From NCBI GenBank assembly GCA_903853805.1, contig CAINUN010000042.1:1-43774 (forward strand): 43,774 nucleotides of DNA, read 5' to 3'. Positions 8,022-16,340 of this stretch are shown here, one piece after another. How positions within the stretch are numbered: the first letter of the stretch is position 1; every line of letters starts with the position of its first letter. A program made the position numbers and the translations under genes. Below the pieces are notes generated by a model. The model was given only the letters and a program-made list of their open reading frames with translations. It did not search any database and had not been told where the DNA came from. This DNA is from an uncultured Bacteroidota bacterium (lineage in GTDB: Bacteria > Bacteroidota > Bacteroidia > Chitinophagales > Chitinophagaceae).

Positions 8022-8669
8022 TTAAGACTTCAATAGTTTAAAAGCATGTGAACATTGATTTCGAAGGAAACCTGGAATGCACCATAACATACAAAGGGGT
8101 TCAATGGCACGAGAGGCTTCTGCTTTTCCCATGTCTTCTGCTTCAAAGCCAAATTGCTCAACAATGGTTTTAACGTCGCTGCGTGCGAGGTCGTTGTTAC
8201 CACAAATAAACATAGATGGTTTTCCTTCTTTAAAATTGGCGTTCACCATATGGGCATTGCCAATGCTATTAAATGCTTTTACAAAATGCATTTCAGGAAA
8301 ACGTTCTTGCAATTGTTCCATCAACGATTCATTCAAATCGGTGAAGAATTTCAATACACCATTTTCAGGCATTTCTTCTGATATAGGGTTAGTGGTGTCA
8401 ATAATTGTTTTGCCATTAAGGTGTTGTGGTCCTGCTTCTTCAATAGCCTCAGCAGCTGCTCTTCCTAAAACAGCAAGGACAATGATTTCACCAAATTTTG
8501 CTGCTTCCTGTAAACTACCAACTTGCGCATGTTTGCCTCCGTTTTTCTTCCATTCATGAAGTTTTGAAGTATCGCGGCTAGAAAGCATGACTTCATAACC
8601 ATGTTTGATAAAACCGTTTCCTAGCGTTTGAGCGACAATGCCACTTCCAAGAATACCTACCTTTTTCAT
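8022..8669 (-). CDS. NADPH-dependent F420 reductase-like NAD(P)-binding protein
   Basis: The 215-residue cytoplasmic protein starts with a Rossmann dinucleotide-binding motif, GILGSGIVAQTLGNGF (residues 5-20), followed by a basic S-S-R-D at the end of the second strand, which favours NADPH. The later pattern TIIDTTNPI and FVKAFNSIGNAHM is characteristic of the F420-dependent NADP reductase / YqeC-like family (F420_oxidored domain). Bacteroidota do not generally make coenzyme F420, so the true substrate is probably a different hydride acceptor; the assignment is to fold and family only. It is a single gene with its own terminator and is divergent from gmk. Confidence 0.8.
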   Translation of the reverse strand: MKKVGILGSGIVAQTLGNGFIKHGYEVMLSSRDTSKLHEWKKNGGKHAQVGSLQEAAKFGEIIVLAVLGRAAAEAIEEAGPQHLNGKTIIDTTNPISEEMPENGVLKFFTDLNESLMEQLQERFPEMHFVKAFNSIGNAHMVNANFKEGKPSMFICGNNDLARSDVKTIVEQFGFEAEDMGKAEASRAIEPLCMLWCIPGFLRNQCSHAFKLLKS

Positions 8670-8756
8670 AGAGTTGTGTTTAATGATTAGAATGCCAAAG
8701 TAATTAAAAAATCAAAAGAGCAAATTTTCTTTTATCATAATTCCAATGGTTTTCTT

Positions 8757-8784
8757 TTTGAAAATATTTCTACAATTAACTTCG
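8757..8784 (+). promoter_or_regulatory. Promoter of gmk
   Basis: TTTG (8757-8760), a 16-nt spacer and TAACTTCG (8777-8784) fit the Bacteroidota consensus with TTCG in place of TTTG. It predicts a start near 8791 and a leader of about 12 nt before the TTG start of gmk. Confidence 0.6.
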
Positions 8785-8802
8785 CCAAAATAAGTTCTGA
8801 TT

Positions 8803-9372
8803 TTGAGCACAAATAAAATCATCATCATCACTGCGCCATCAGGCTCTGGCAAAACCACTTTGGTAAAACAATTACTCAAAGCATTGCCAGAATTATCCTT
8901 TTCGGTTTCGGCTTGTACACGCCAACCACGCGAAGGGGAAGTGCATGGAAAGGACTATTATTTTTTCGATGAGCAAAAGTTTAAAGAACTCATTGCCAAG
9001 GATGCATTTGCAGAATGGGAAATGGTGTATGAAGGAAAATACTACGGCACTTTAAAGATTGAATTAGAGCGCATTTGGGAAGAAACCAATACCCCATTAG
9101 TAGATATTGATGTGAAAGGTGCGCTTGCCATCAAAAAAACGTACCCTAATAACTCGCTTAGTATTTTTATCCAAGCGCCTTCAATTGAAGAACTGCGTAG
9201 CAGATTGATCAACAGAGGTACTGAAACGGAAAAGAGTTTGGAAGAAAGAATTGCCAAGGCAAATGATGAATTAGGATTTGCACATCAATTCGATACAATA
9301 TTGGTAAATGATGATTTAGCAACAGCAACACAAAAACTCCTCCATATCGTCAAGGAATATTTACAATCATAA
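8803..9372 (+). CDS. gmk: Guanylate kinase
   Basis: The 189-residue enzyme phosphorylates GMP (and dGMP) with ATP to GDP in purine nucleotide synthesis. The P-loop APSGSGKTT is at residues 11-19. It is followed by the GMP-binding SVSACTRQPREGEVHGKDYYF, which contains the conserved T-R-x-P-R-x-G-E-x-x-G-x-D-Y-x-F, and then DIDVKGA and the lid region RLINRGTETEKSLEERIAKA. The length is normal. The start must be a non-ATG codon: TTG at 8803 is followed directly by the conserved N-terminus, an in-frame TAA lies at 8791-8793, and no in-frame ATG exists before the P-loop. The gene ends 15 bp before the pirin gene and probably forms an operon with it. Confidence 0.95.
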   Translation: MSTNKIIIITAPSGSGKTTLVKQLLKALPELSFSVSACTRQPREGEVHGKDYYFFDEQKFKELIAKDAFAEWEMVYEGKYYGTLKIELERIWEETNTPLVDIDVKGALAIKKTYPNNSLSIFIQAPSIEELRSRLINRGTETEKSLEERIAKANDELGFAHQFDTILVNDDLATATQKLLHIVKEYLQS

Positions 9373-9387
9373 ACACACTCACAGATT

Positions 9388-10104
9388 ATGTCTCAAATAG
9401 TTTTTCATGCAGCAGCTACGCGTGGTCATGCCAATCATGGTTGGTTGAATGCTCATCATAGTTTTAGCTTTGCTGGTTATTACGATCCTTCAAGAATTCA
9501 CTTCGGTGTGTTGCGGGTGTTGAATGATGATGAGATTGCTGGGGGTGGCGGCTTTGGCATGCATCCTCACGACAATATGGAAATCATTACTATCCCTATT
9601 GAAGGCGATTTGGAACACAAAGACAATATGGGCAATGTGGGCGTTATTCGTGCGGGAGATGTGCAAGTGATGAGTGCAGGCACCGGCGTGTTGCACAGCG
9701 AATACAATAAACATTCCGACCAAATGGTGAGGCTATTGCAAATTTGGTTGTTCCCCGATAAGAAAAACCACACGCCTCGCTACCAACAAATTTCTTTAAA
9801 ACTGGAAGACCGCGTGAATCGTTTGCAGCAAATTGTTTCGCCTAATGAAAACGATGAAGGTGCTTGGATTCATCAAGATGCTTGGTTTTCTATTGGTCGT
9901 TTTGATGAAGGACAGACATTCGATTATGCTTTTAAGAAAGATGGAAACGGTGCTTATCTTTTTTTGCTTGAAGGTTCTTTAGAAGTAAATGGAAATGTGA
10001 TGAACCGTAGAGATGGTTTGGGGATTTGGGATACAGCATCCTTTTCCCTTAAAGTGTTGTCGCCATCTACTGAATTGTTGATAATGGATATTCCCATGCA
10101 TTGA
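9388..10104 (+). CDS. Pirin family protein (YhaK / quercetin 2,3-dioxygenase-like)
   Basis: A 238-residue bicupin protein. The pirin metal site is intact: H59-P-H61 in GGGFGMHPHDNMEI, then H103 and E105 in VMSAGTGVLHSE, the expected ligands for one Fe(II) or similar metal ion. The beginning RGHANHGWLNAHHSFSFAGYYDP is also the signature of this family. Bacterial pirins such as E. coli YhiH/YhaK act as redox-sensitive proteins or quercetinases; the physiological role here is unknown. Only 15 bp separate it from gmk, so co-transcription is likely. No clear terminator follows; the next 850 bp hold periodic repeats. Confidence 0.88.
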   Translation: MSQIVFHAAATRGHANHGWLNAHHSFSFAGYYDPSRIHFGVLRVLNDDEIAGGGGFGMHPHDNMEIITIPIEGDLEHKDNMGNVGVIRAGDVQVMSAGTGVLHSEYNKHSDQMVRLLQIWLFPDKKNHTPRYQQISLKLEDRVNRLQQIVSPNENDEGAWIHQDAWFSIGRFDEGQTFDYAFKKDGNGAYLFLLEGSLEVNGNVMNRRDGLGIWDTASFSLKVLSPSTELLIMDIPMH

Positions 10105-10154
10105 AGAAACGAAAATGGTTAGTTGTAAAACCAACTTAACGGACGGCAAAGTCA

Positions 10155-10437
10155 ATTTCTACCGTTAATGAGTTTTCTACTGACCAAGATAAAGTTTAGG
10201 ACGGGTAAGATAGACTTGCTACCTGCCAATATGGTCTTTGGAATGAGTAAGATTGATTTGCTACCTGCCAATACGGTTTTTCGAACGGGTACGCATCCTT
10301 TGCTACCGACCATGAACGGCTTAGGGACGAGCAATATTCATTTACTACCGTCCAATATTGACTTTCGAACAAGGACGATGGAGTTGCTAACGAATAAGAT
10401 GAAGTTGAGGAAGGGAAATATGGATATATGGAAATGA
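10155..10437. repeat. Degenerate 42-bp (2 x 21) tandem repeats, open in several frames
   Basis: Segments beginning TTGCTACCTGCCAATA, TTGCTACCTGCCAATAC, TTGCTACCGACCATGA and TTACTACCGTCCAATA recur every 42 bp, with related half-units such as TTTCGAACGGGTAC between them, giving an underlying period of 21. Because 42 is a multiple of 3, several frames stay open. On the plus strand 10168-10437 could encode 89 residues built of 14-residue units (F-R-T-G-K-I-D-L-L-P-A-N-x-V, about five copies). A minus-strand frame is also open. No ribosome binding site, signal peptide or known domain supports translation, so I record it as a repeat and not as a gene. Confidence 0.7.
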
Positions 10438-10448
10438 TGATAGCGGTC

Positions 10449-10890
10449 CAACAAATCATTTCAAGAAAAGCAATACCCCTGCATAAGGCACTAATATGCC
10501 TGCATGCGATGCTAGAAGTATTGCATCGAGCATTGGAATTATTGCAAAGACCACTTACGTGACTTCATGTCATGCTGGAAGCCCTGCATAGATAATTGGA
10601 AGCCCTTCATAGGTCATGAATCTGACTTCATGTCATGTTGGAAGCCCTGCATAAACAATTGGAAGCTCTTCATAGACTATCAACACTCTTGCATACGATG
10701 CTGGAAACCTTGCATACACAACTGATGCTACTTCATAACTTTTCTACTACACTACATTCAAAACAAACGCCATTGCATACCTCCCCGCCAAACCTGTAAT
10801 TACTCTTGCCAATGCTTCATAACTTCTTGAGATGTTTGCAAAAACAACTACCGTCGCTACATACTATTCTGCCGCTTTCCCACCATTGTT
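10449..10890. repeat. Degenerate 21-bp tandem array, about 20 units
   Basis: From 10470 the sequence can be cut into consecutive 21-base units with T-G/T-C-A-T at unit positions 11-15. The best-conserved units (10575-10721) share TGGAAGCCCTGCATA or TGGAAGCYCTTCATA. About 20 units follow without a change of phase, becoming weaker towards both ends. There are no spacers, so this is not a CRISPR array. On the minus strand the CAT becomes an ATG every 21 bases, giving mini-frames such as 10614-10673 and 10539-10610 (M-K-G-F-Q-L-S-M-Q-G-F-Q). No long frame is open. The rest of 10105-10957 holds no gene that I can support. Confidence 0.8.
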
Positions 10891-10930
10891 AGTGTTATCA
10901 CCAACAATAGCAGAATCTTTAAAATGTTCT

Positions 10931-10938
10931 TACCTTTA
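10931..10938 (+). promoter_or_regulatory. Likely -7 box of the T9SS gene at 10958
   Basis: TACCTTTA differs from TAnnTTTG only in the last base and lies 19 bp before the ATG. No convincing -33 TTTG is seen at normal distance. Confidence 0.35.
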
Positions 10939-10957
10939 GGACTCTAAAAAAGGATTT

Positions 10958-12871
10958 ATGAAAAAGTGTTTCGTTTTTTTCTTGTTCGTCTTTTTATTGG
11001 TTCATCATAAAACCAATGCACAAGGCTTCATTCGTACACAAACATTTGAAGGAATTACTTTTAGTTCCATGATAAAGGATGATAGCGACAATTTTTATTC
11101 GGTAGGCAGTTTTAAAGATTCTGTTGATGTTGACCCAAGTGCAAGTGTACAAATGTTGCATGCTGTTGGGAAAAATAATTTGGTGATTATTAAACAAGAT
11201 ACTGCCGGAAATTTGCTTTGGGCTAAACAAATAAAAGGAAGGATGTGGGCGCCGTATAATACAACTATTACTCCCGGAATTTTTACTTCTGATAAAGCAG
11301 GAAATCTGTATCTAACAGGCACCATGAATGATTCTTTCGATTTTGACCCCGGACCTAATGGTTATTGGATAGGCTCGCCATCAGGAGTTAATTTTTCTTT
11401 TGTTTTAAAACTAAATTCTAACGGAGATTTTGTTTGGGCAAAAGCTTATCAAAACACAAGCACCGCAAATGTTACGCTTACTGGTTTTGCGGTTCGCGAT
11501 GCGAGTATTTACCTCACTGCATATATCACAGGCACTATTGACATGGACCCTGGACCTGATACGGTGAATAGTTGGCCAATCATTGCACCCTATGCAGCTA
11601 TTCTTGAAAAATTAGATACCGCAGGTCATTACCAATGGACTGAACAAGTAAATGGTGCTAGTTTTGGGGGTGAAATCATCATGGATACGAATGCACATAT
11701 TTTAGTAAAGGCTTCTTTTGCTAATACTATTGATGTTGACCCGGGTGCAGGAGTGGTAACATTAACAGCAGGTAGCCCTTCTTCAGGATTTATTGAAATG
11801 TTTGATTCCTCCGGCAATTACTTATGGGTAAAGAGCATAGCACATAGTATTTGGAATTGGAAATTCGATAAGGGAAACAATATAATAATGACAGGGTCGT
11901 TTGACAACACAACAGATTTTGACCTTTCCAATCCAAATATCCATACTCTTTACAGTTTTAAAAGTTCTATGTACCTACTTAAACTGACCAACAATGGAAG
12001 TTTTTCATGGGTAAAAGGGTATCATTATTATTATGGTTATAATGCCAATTATGGGATTGATTTCGCTTTAGATTCTTCAGAGAATATTTATTTATTAGGT
12101 GGTATTAACTTTGGATCTTATAGTACAATGACTTATACACAAAAAATAGATTCACTAGGAAATGTTATTTGGGGCGAAGGGTATAGTCAAGGTTGTGAAT
12201 ATCAAGAATATTGTAAAATGGTTGGAGCTAACAATATTTTATTAGATCGTTCTAATAAAATATATACTCTCGGGAGTTACTGGGGAAATAATGTTGATTT
12301 AGACCCTACTTCAGGAACAAGTTTGCATACATCTCTGAGCAACAATGCGTACTTTATTCAAAAACTATGTACAGATTCTTATCCAATTACGCTCACTGCT
12401 GATACAACCTATGCAACACAAACATCTCCTGTTCATTTAACTGCTTCATACTATCCGGGGGCCACTTATGTTTGGATGTTAAATGGTAAGGTGTATAATA
12501 GCAACGGCACTAATACGCTTACTACTACGGCAGGTGGGAATTATACTGTCAACATGTATGGCTTAGGTTGCACTTCTGTTTCTAATATCATGCTTCAGAT
12601 AGATTCGCTAAATGCTATTGGTGATATTCAAAACCAACATCAACTCCTCATATTCCCCAACCCCGCCAAAGACCAAATCACTGTTCAATACACCCAAGCA
12701 GGCAGCATCATTCTAATGGATATTGCAGGCAGGCAGTTAGGCGTTTATACCCTTGCTACGGGTAAAAAATCAGAAACTATAGACATCAGTTCGCTAGCCA
12801 AAGGTGTTTATTTGCTAAGGTTTGTTAGCAATAATGGTGCTGTAGAGACCGTGAAGGTGGTGAAGGAATGA
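10958..12871 (+). CDS. T9SS type A sorted surface protein with propeller-like repeats
   Basis: The 637-residue protein starts with a clear signal peptide (KKCFVFFLFVFLLVHH ... NAQ, cleavage after about residue 21). The body repeats a unit with a D-x-DPx motif: VDVDPSAS, FDFDPGPN, IDMDPGPD, IDVDPGAG, TDFDLSNP and VDLDPTSG. Each is followed by F/I-x-x-K-x-D-x-x-G-x-x-x-W, the pattern of SBBP-type beta-propeller repeats; the DxDPG loops could bind calcium. After about residue 480 comes an Ig-like region (YVWMLNGKVYNSNG). The last 75 residues, with L-I-F-P-N-P-A-K-D-Q-I-T-V, D-I-A-G-R-Q-L and L-A-K-G-V-Y-L-L-R-F, are a type A sorting domain, so the protein is exported by the type IX system and anchored or released at the cell surface. 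Ligand unknown. Confidence 0.9.
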   Translation: MKKCFVFFLFVFLLVHHKTNAQGFIRTQTFEGITFSSMIKDDSDNFYSVGSFKDSVDVDPSASVQMLHAVGKNNLVIIKQDTAGNLLWAKQIKGRMWAPYNTTITPGIFTSDKAGNLYLTGTMNDSFDFDPGPNGYWIGSPSGVNFSFVLKLNSNGDFVWAKAYQNTSTANVTLTGFAVRDASIYLTAYITGTIDMDPGPDTVNSWPIIAPYAAILEKLDTAGHYQWTEQVNGASFGGEIIMDTNAHILVKASFANTIDVDPGAGVVTLTAGSPSSGFIEMFDSSGNYLWVKSIAHSIWNWKFDKGNNIIMTGSFDNTTDFDLSNPNIHTLYSFKSSMYLLKLTNNGSFSWVKGYHYYYGYNANYGIDFALDSSENIYLLGGINFGSYSTMTYTQKIDSLGNVIWGEGYSQGCEYQEYCKMVGANNILLDRSNKIYTLGSYWGNNVDLDPTSGTSLHTSLSNNAYFIQKLCTDSYPITLTADTTYATQTSPVHLTASYYPGATYVWMLNGKVYNSNGTNTLTTTAGGNYTVNMYGLGCTSVSNIMLQIDSLNAIGDIQNQHQLLIFPNPAKDQITVQYTQAGSIILMDIAGRQLGVYTLATGKKSETIDISSLAKGVYLLRFVSNNGAVETVKVVKE

Positions 12872-12931
12872 TTAATTTTGGATGATGAGTTTTGAATGGA
12901 TTGCAGATGAAATGCTCATTCGGCACACCTC

Positions 12932-13903
12932 TTAATTCTCTTTCAACCAATTTTCCATCACATCGGGGTCGAGTTGGTAATAGTTGCTGCTGCGTTCAAT
13001 GATGCCATTATTCACCCAATAAATGGCAGGCACACCGGGTCCAGCCATGTTCATAAATTCATCTCCACCCCTAAAGAGGGAATAGGGCAGTTTATCGGCA
13101 CGCGTTTCTTCCATAAATTCTTTCAAAAAATTGGGATTTCCATTGAAAATCATATAGATGGGAAACTCGGGTCTTTGTTTGAAAATCACTTGCAATTCAT
13201 AAGCAGCTTTGCGGCAATGAGGGCAGGTGAGACTTAAAAAAGCCACAATATGCTTGCCTTCTCGCAGGTCAATTTCGGGAGGAATATTTTGTGGGTTTTG
13301 AGAATGGTATAAATGCTCTAAATGAATGCTTTGATGCACCACTTGTGGCATTCTGTCTTGCCCCAAAGGATGAATGAGAAAAGGCAGCACAAAAACAGCA
13401 AAGCAAATTATCATGCTGAGTATTTCTGTGCGTTTGAATAACTTAACAGGATAGATTTTCAACAATAAAAAACTTGCCGCCAACATCAAAACATTCTTGA
13501 TGATAGCAGCCACAGGTTTCATTTTATAGGCATCTCCAAAACAGCCACAGTCGCCGGTGTTGCCATGTTTTACTACGCCAAAAACAAGATAGCTTGTAAG
13601 GAATAACAAGAATACAATGACAATTGGTAGTGTAAATTCTTTGAGGAAAAGATGGAACAATAAGAAACAGCCCAACATCATTTCTAAGCCAATGAATAAG
13701 CGAGCTAAGGCAGCTGCAAATTCAATATTGGGCAAGCCCAAATCCATGAAGGTCCAAGTAAATTGTTCGAAAGAAGCGTAGGAAAAAAGTTTGCCAATGG
13801 CTGAAAAGAAAAATACTGCTGCCAATAAAAGCAGCAGTATAATTCCAATTATATTTTTGATTTGTTTAAAATCTCTTAACCGGAGATAATTTTCTTTTTC
13901 CAT
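12932..13903 (-). CDS. MauE/DoxX-like membrane protein fused to a thioredoxin-like domain
   Basis: A 323-residue inner-membrane protein. The N-terminal half has four hydrophobic segments of the DoxX/MauE type (about 17-36, 63-83, 90-110 and 128-150), with the characteristic loop G-D-C-G-C-F-G-D at 117-124. Another hydrophobic segment lies near 160-177. The C-terminal part from about 215 is thioredoxin-like, with an active-site C227-P-H-C230 in AFLSLTCPHCRKAAYEL and a later GPGVPAIYWVNNG holding the cis-proline (V-P-A). MauE-type membrane domains pass reducing or oxidising equivalents to periplasmic thioredoxin partners; here donor and thiol domain are fused. A role in periplasmic disulfide exchange is inferred, and the substrate is unknown. 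A small lipoprotein gene lies 32 bp upstream on the same strand. Minus-strand TAACTTTA (13931-13938) could be its own -7 box. Confidence 0.82.
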   Translation of the reverse strand: MEKENYLRLRDFKQIKNIIGIILLLLLAAVFFFSAIGKLFSYASFEQFTWTFMDLGLPNIEFAAALARLFIGLEMMLGCFLLFHLFLKEFTLPIVIVFLLFLTSYLVFGVVKHGNTGDCGCFGDAYKMKPVAAIIKNVLMLAASFLLLKIYPVKLFKRTEILSMIICFAVFVLPFLIHPLGQDRMPQVVHQSIHLEHLYHSQNPQNIPPEIDLREGKHIVAFLSLTCPHCRKAAYELQVIFKQRPEFPIYMIFNGNPNFLKEFMEETRADKLPYSLFRGGDEFMNMAGPGVPAIYWVNNGIIERSSNYYQLDPDVMENWLKEN

Positions 13904-13935
13904 TCAGGAAAATTGAAAAACTGAAGATGATAAAG

Positions 13936-14184
13936 TTAATAAAGAATGCAAGTTTCGGTAGTGGTAATACCATTGGTAATCCAAGAACCTGAATTGCCTT
14001 CGCAAAGCGATTTTGCTTTGTCGTGTGTATCCTTGATGGTATATTCTCTAACTAAAGAATCGGGCAAGCCAGGAGCACCTGTATATTTTATGGTGCATTG
14101 ACACACATAATTATGGGTGCAACTACTGAAACCGATAGCAATAATTAAAGCAAAAAAGAGGAAAAATGAGCAACGAAACTTCAT
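13936..14184 (-). CDS. Small lipoprotein of unknown function
   Basis: From ATG 14184 the product is 82 residues: a short basic start (MKFRC), a hydrophobic core (FFLFFALIIAIG) and a lipobox-like F-S-S-C, so Cys at about residue 22 is probably lipidated and the mature part is periplasmic. The mature region YVCQCTIKYTG ... SLCEGNSGSWI ... ETCILY contains four further cysteines, suggesting disulfides. That fits a link to the thioredoxin-like protein encoded 32 bp downstream. A longer frame opens at ATG 14232, but it would put 16 unrelated residues before the signal peptide, and a minus-strand promoter-like site (TATCTTGC, 14203-14210, with TTTTG 19 nt upstream) lies inside that extension. The family is not recognised. 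Confidence 0.75.
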   Translation of the reverse strand: MKFRCSFFLFFALIIAIGFSSCTHNYVCQCTIKYTGAPGLPDSLVREYTIKDTHDKAKSLCEGNSGSWITNGITTTETCILY

Positions 14185-14382
14185 TCCAATCGTTATTTGA
14201 AAGCAAGATAGGGGTAAAATTTTATTCGCCAAAAGTCTAAGCCAATTCTTGCCATTTTTTCATTGATTTTCTTAAAACAAAAACCAAAAAGTCATTTTTT
14301 CAAATCTTTTTCTGACAAAGCGTCCTTATTTTTTCAATGGAATGTTTATTGATGAACAAGAAAAAAAATAAACAGTCAGAAC

Positions 14383-16266
14383 ATGCACGAAAAAGGTTCC
14401 ATTTCCATTCACACGGAAAACATTTTCCCAATCATTAAAAAATTCTTGTATTCCGACCACGAAATATTCCTTCGTGAACTTGTGAGTAATGCCGTAGATG
14501 CTACCCAAAAAATTAAACGCCTTGCAAGTCTTGGTCAGTTTAATGGCGAATTGGGCGACACAACTCTTGAAATTGCTTTCGATGAAAAAGCAAAAACCAT
14601 CACCATTTCTGATAAAGGAATTGGGATGACGGCTGATGAAATCAAGAAATACATCAATCAAATTGCGTTTTCGGGAGCTACCGAATTCATGGAAAAATTC
14701 AAAGAAGCAAACGATGCCAATGAAATCATTGGTCGTTTTGGTCTTGGATTTTATTCCGCTTTCATGGTTTCAGAAAAAGTAGAAATTCAAACCCTTTCTT
14801 ATCAAGAAGGCGCTACTGCTGCTAAATGGACTTGTGATGGTAGTACTGAATTTGAAATTTCGGATTGCGATCGCACAGCAAGAGGGACAGATATTATACT
14901 TTATATCAACGGTGATTCAGAAGAGTTTTTAAGTGAACACCGCATTCAACAAATTCTTGATAAATACTGTAAATTTCTTCCTGTTCCGATTAAGTTTGGC
15001 AAGAAAACAGAATCAGTGCCAGATGGAGAAGATAAAGATGGCAAACCTCAATACAAATCGGTGGAAGTGGATAATATTATCAATAATACTACTCCGCTTT
15101 GGACAAAAACGCCCACTGAATTAAGCGACGAAGATTATCTTAGTTTCTATCGTGAGTTGTATCCAATGAGTGAGGACCCATTGTTTTGGATTCATTTGAA
15201 TGTTGATTACCCGTTCAATCTTACAGGTATTCTTTATTTCCCTAAAGTGAAGCAAGACATGGAGTTGCAACGCAATAAAATTCAACTCTACAGTCGCCAA
15301 GTGTTCATTACTGATGAAGTAAAAGATATTGTTCCTGAGTTTTTGATGTTGTTGCATGGTGTGATTGATTCGCCGGATATTCCATTGAATGTATCTCGTA
15401 GCTTCTTGCAAGCAGATAGTAATGTGAAAAAAATCAACACTTATATCACCAAAAAAGTAGCTGATAAACTCAACGAACTCTTTAAAAGTGACCGTACATC
15501 ATTTGAAAATAAATGGAATGACATTGGTTTGTTTGTGAAGTACGGAATGATTTCAGATGAGAAGTTTTATGACAAAGCAAAAGATTTTTGCTTGTTGAAA
15601 AATGTAGAAGACAAACATTTTACCCTTGAAGAATACCGCGAAAAAGTTAAAGATATTCAAACAGATAAAAACGGAACAACTGTTTATATCTATACAATAG
15701 ACGCTGCCAAACAAGATACTTATATTCAAGCTGCACAAAAGAAAATGTATGATGTGTTGAAAATGGATGGACCATTGGATACCCATTTCATCAGTCAGTT
15801 AGAGCAAAAAGGAGAAAAACTTTCTTTAAAACGTGTGGATGCGGATGTGTTGAATAAGTTGATTGAAAAAGATGAATCGCAACACTTAGTGCTTTCAGAT
15901 GATGAGAAAAGCAAAGTAATAGATGTGTTTACTAAAGCGGTGAACAAATCGAATATGCACGTAGAAGTAGAAGCCCACAGCACAGAAGATATGCCGGTTA
16001 CTGTGACTCAAGACGAATTTATGCGCCGCATGAAAGACATGTCGAAAATGGGTGGTCAGTTTAGTTTTTATGGTATGATGCCTGAGAATTATAAACTCTC
16101 CGTAAACGGCAATCACAAACTTATCAGTCGTATTTTAGAAACCACTGATGAAATACAACAACAAGCATTAGCCAAACATGCCATTGATCTTGCTTTACTT
16201 TCACAAGGAATGCTCACAGGTGCTGATCTTACTGCATTTGTGAATAGAAGTGTGAGTTTGGTTTAA
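14383..16266 (+). CDS. htpG: Molecular chaperone HtpG (Hsp90)
   Basis: A 627-residue cytoplasmic Hsp90, an ATP-driven dimeric chaperone. The GHKL ATPase motifs are intact: E32 and N36 in FLRELVSNAVDA, D77-K-G-I-G-M, and G117-R-F-G-L-G-F-Y-S-A-F in the ATP lid. The middle domain starts with NTTPLWTKTPTELSDEDYLSFYRELYP and contains the catalytic-loop arginine in LNVSRSFLQAD. The C-terminal dimerisation domain ends ...TAFVNRSVSLV without the MEEVD of eukaryotic Hsp90, as in bacteria. The length is normal. The first ATG gives the canonical M-x-x-K-G-x-I-S-I-H-T-E-N start. The upstream 100 bp are AT-rich with T-runs; TATTTTTT (14327-14334) is at most a weak -7 box. It ends in a strong terminator that overlaps the rnpB promoter. 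Confidence 0.97.
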   Translation: MHEKGSISIHTENIFPIIKKFLYSDHEIFLRELVSNAVDATQKIKRLASLGQFNGELGDTTLEIAFDEKAKTITISDKGIGMTADEIKKYINQIAFSGATEFMEKFKEANDANEIIGRFGLGFYSAFMVSEKVEIQTLSYQEGATAAKWTCDGSTEFEISDCDRTARGTDIILYINGDSEEFLSEHRIQQILDKYCKFLPVPIKFGKKTESVPDGEDKDGKPQYKSVEVDNIINNTTPLWTKTPTELSDEDYLSFYRELYPMSEDPLFWIHLNVDYPFNLTGILYFPKVKQDMELQRNKIQLYSRQVFITDEVKDIVPEFLMLLHGVIDSPDIPLNVSRSFLQADSNVKKINTYITKKVADKLNELFKSDRTSFENKWNDIGLFVKYGMISDEKFYDKAKDFCLLKNVEDKHFTLEEYREKVKDIQTDKNGTTVYIYTIDAAKQDTYIQAAQKKMYDVLKMDGPLDTHFISQLEQKGEKLSLKRVDADVLNKLIEKDESQHLVLSDDEKSKVIDVFTKAVNKSNMHVEVEAHSTEDMPVTVTQDEFMRRMKDMSKMGGQFSFYGMMPENYKLSVNGNHKLISRILETTDEIQQQALAKHAIDLALLSQGMLTGADLTAFVNRSVSLV

Positions 16267-16292
16267 TTCAATTTGAAAGCTGTTACAATAAT

Positions 16293-16329
16293 AAAAAGTT
16301 GTCTTAGGGTTTCCTGAGACAACTTTTTT
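16293..16329 (+). terminator. Terminator of htpG
   Basis: AAAAAGTTGTCTTAGG (16293-16308) pairs with CCTGAGACAACTTTTT (16313-16328) around GTTT, with one G-U pair, and runs into T6. The last T is also the first base of the rnpB -7 box. Confidence 0.9.
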
Positions 16330-16336
16330 ACTTTTG
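16329..16336 (+). promoter_or_regulatory. -7 box of rnpB
   Basis: TACTTTTG is an exact TAnnTTTG match ending 4-6 bases before the start of the P1 helix of RNase P RNA. The -33 region would fall in the loop of the htpG terminator (GGGTTTCC), so no separate TTTG is present. Confidence 0.6.
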
Positions 16337-16340
16337 CTCA

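Noticed and set aside
10449-10890. CRISPR array
   Set aside because: Units follow each other without spacers, are degenerate, and no cas genes are present.
13936-14232. Longer start (ATG 14232) for the small lipoprotein
   Set aside because: It would place 16 residues before the signal peptide, and a promoter-like site lies inside the extension.
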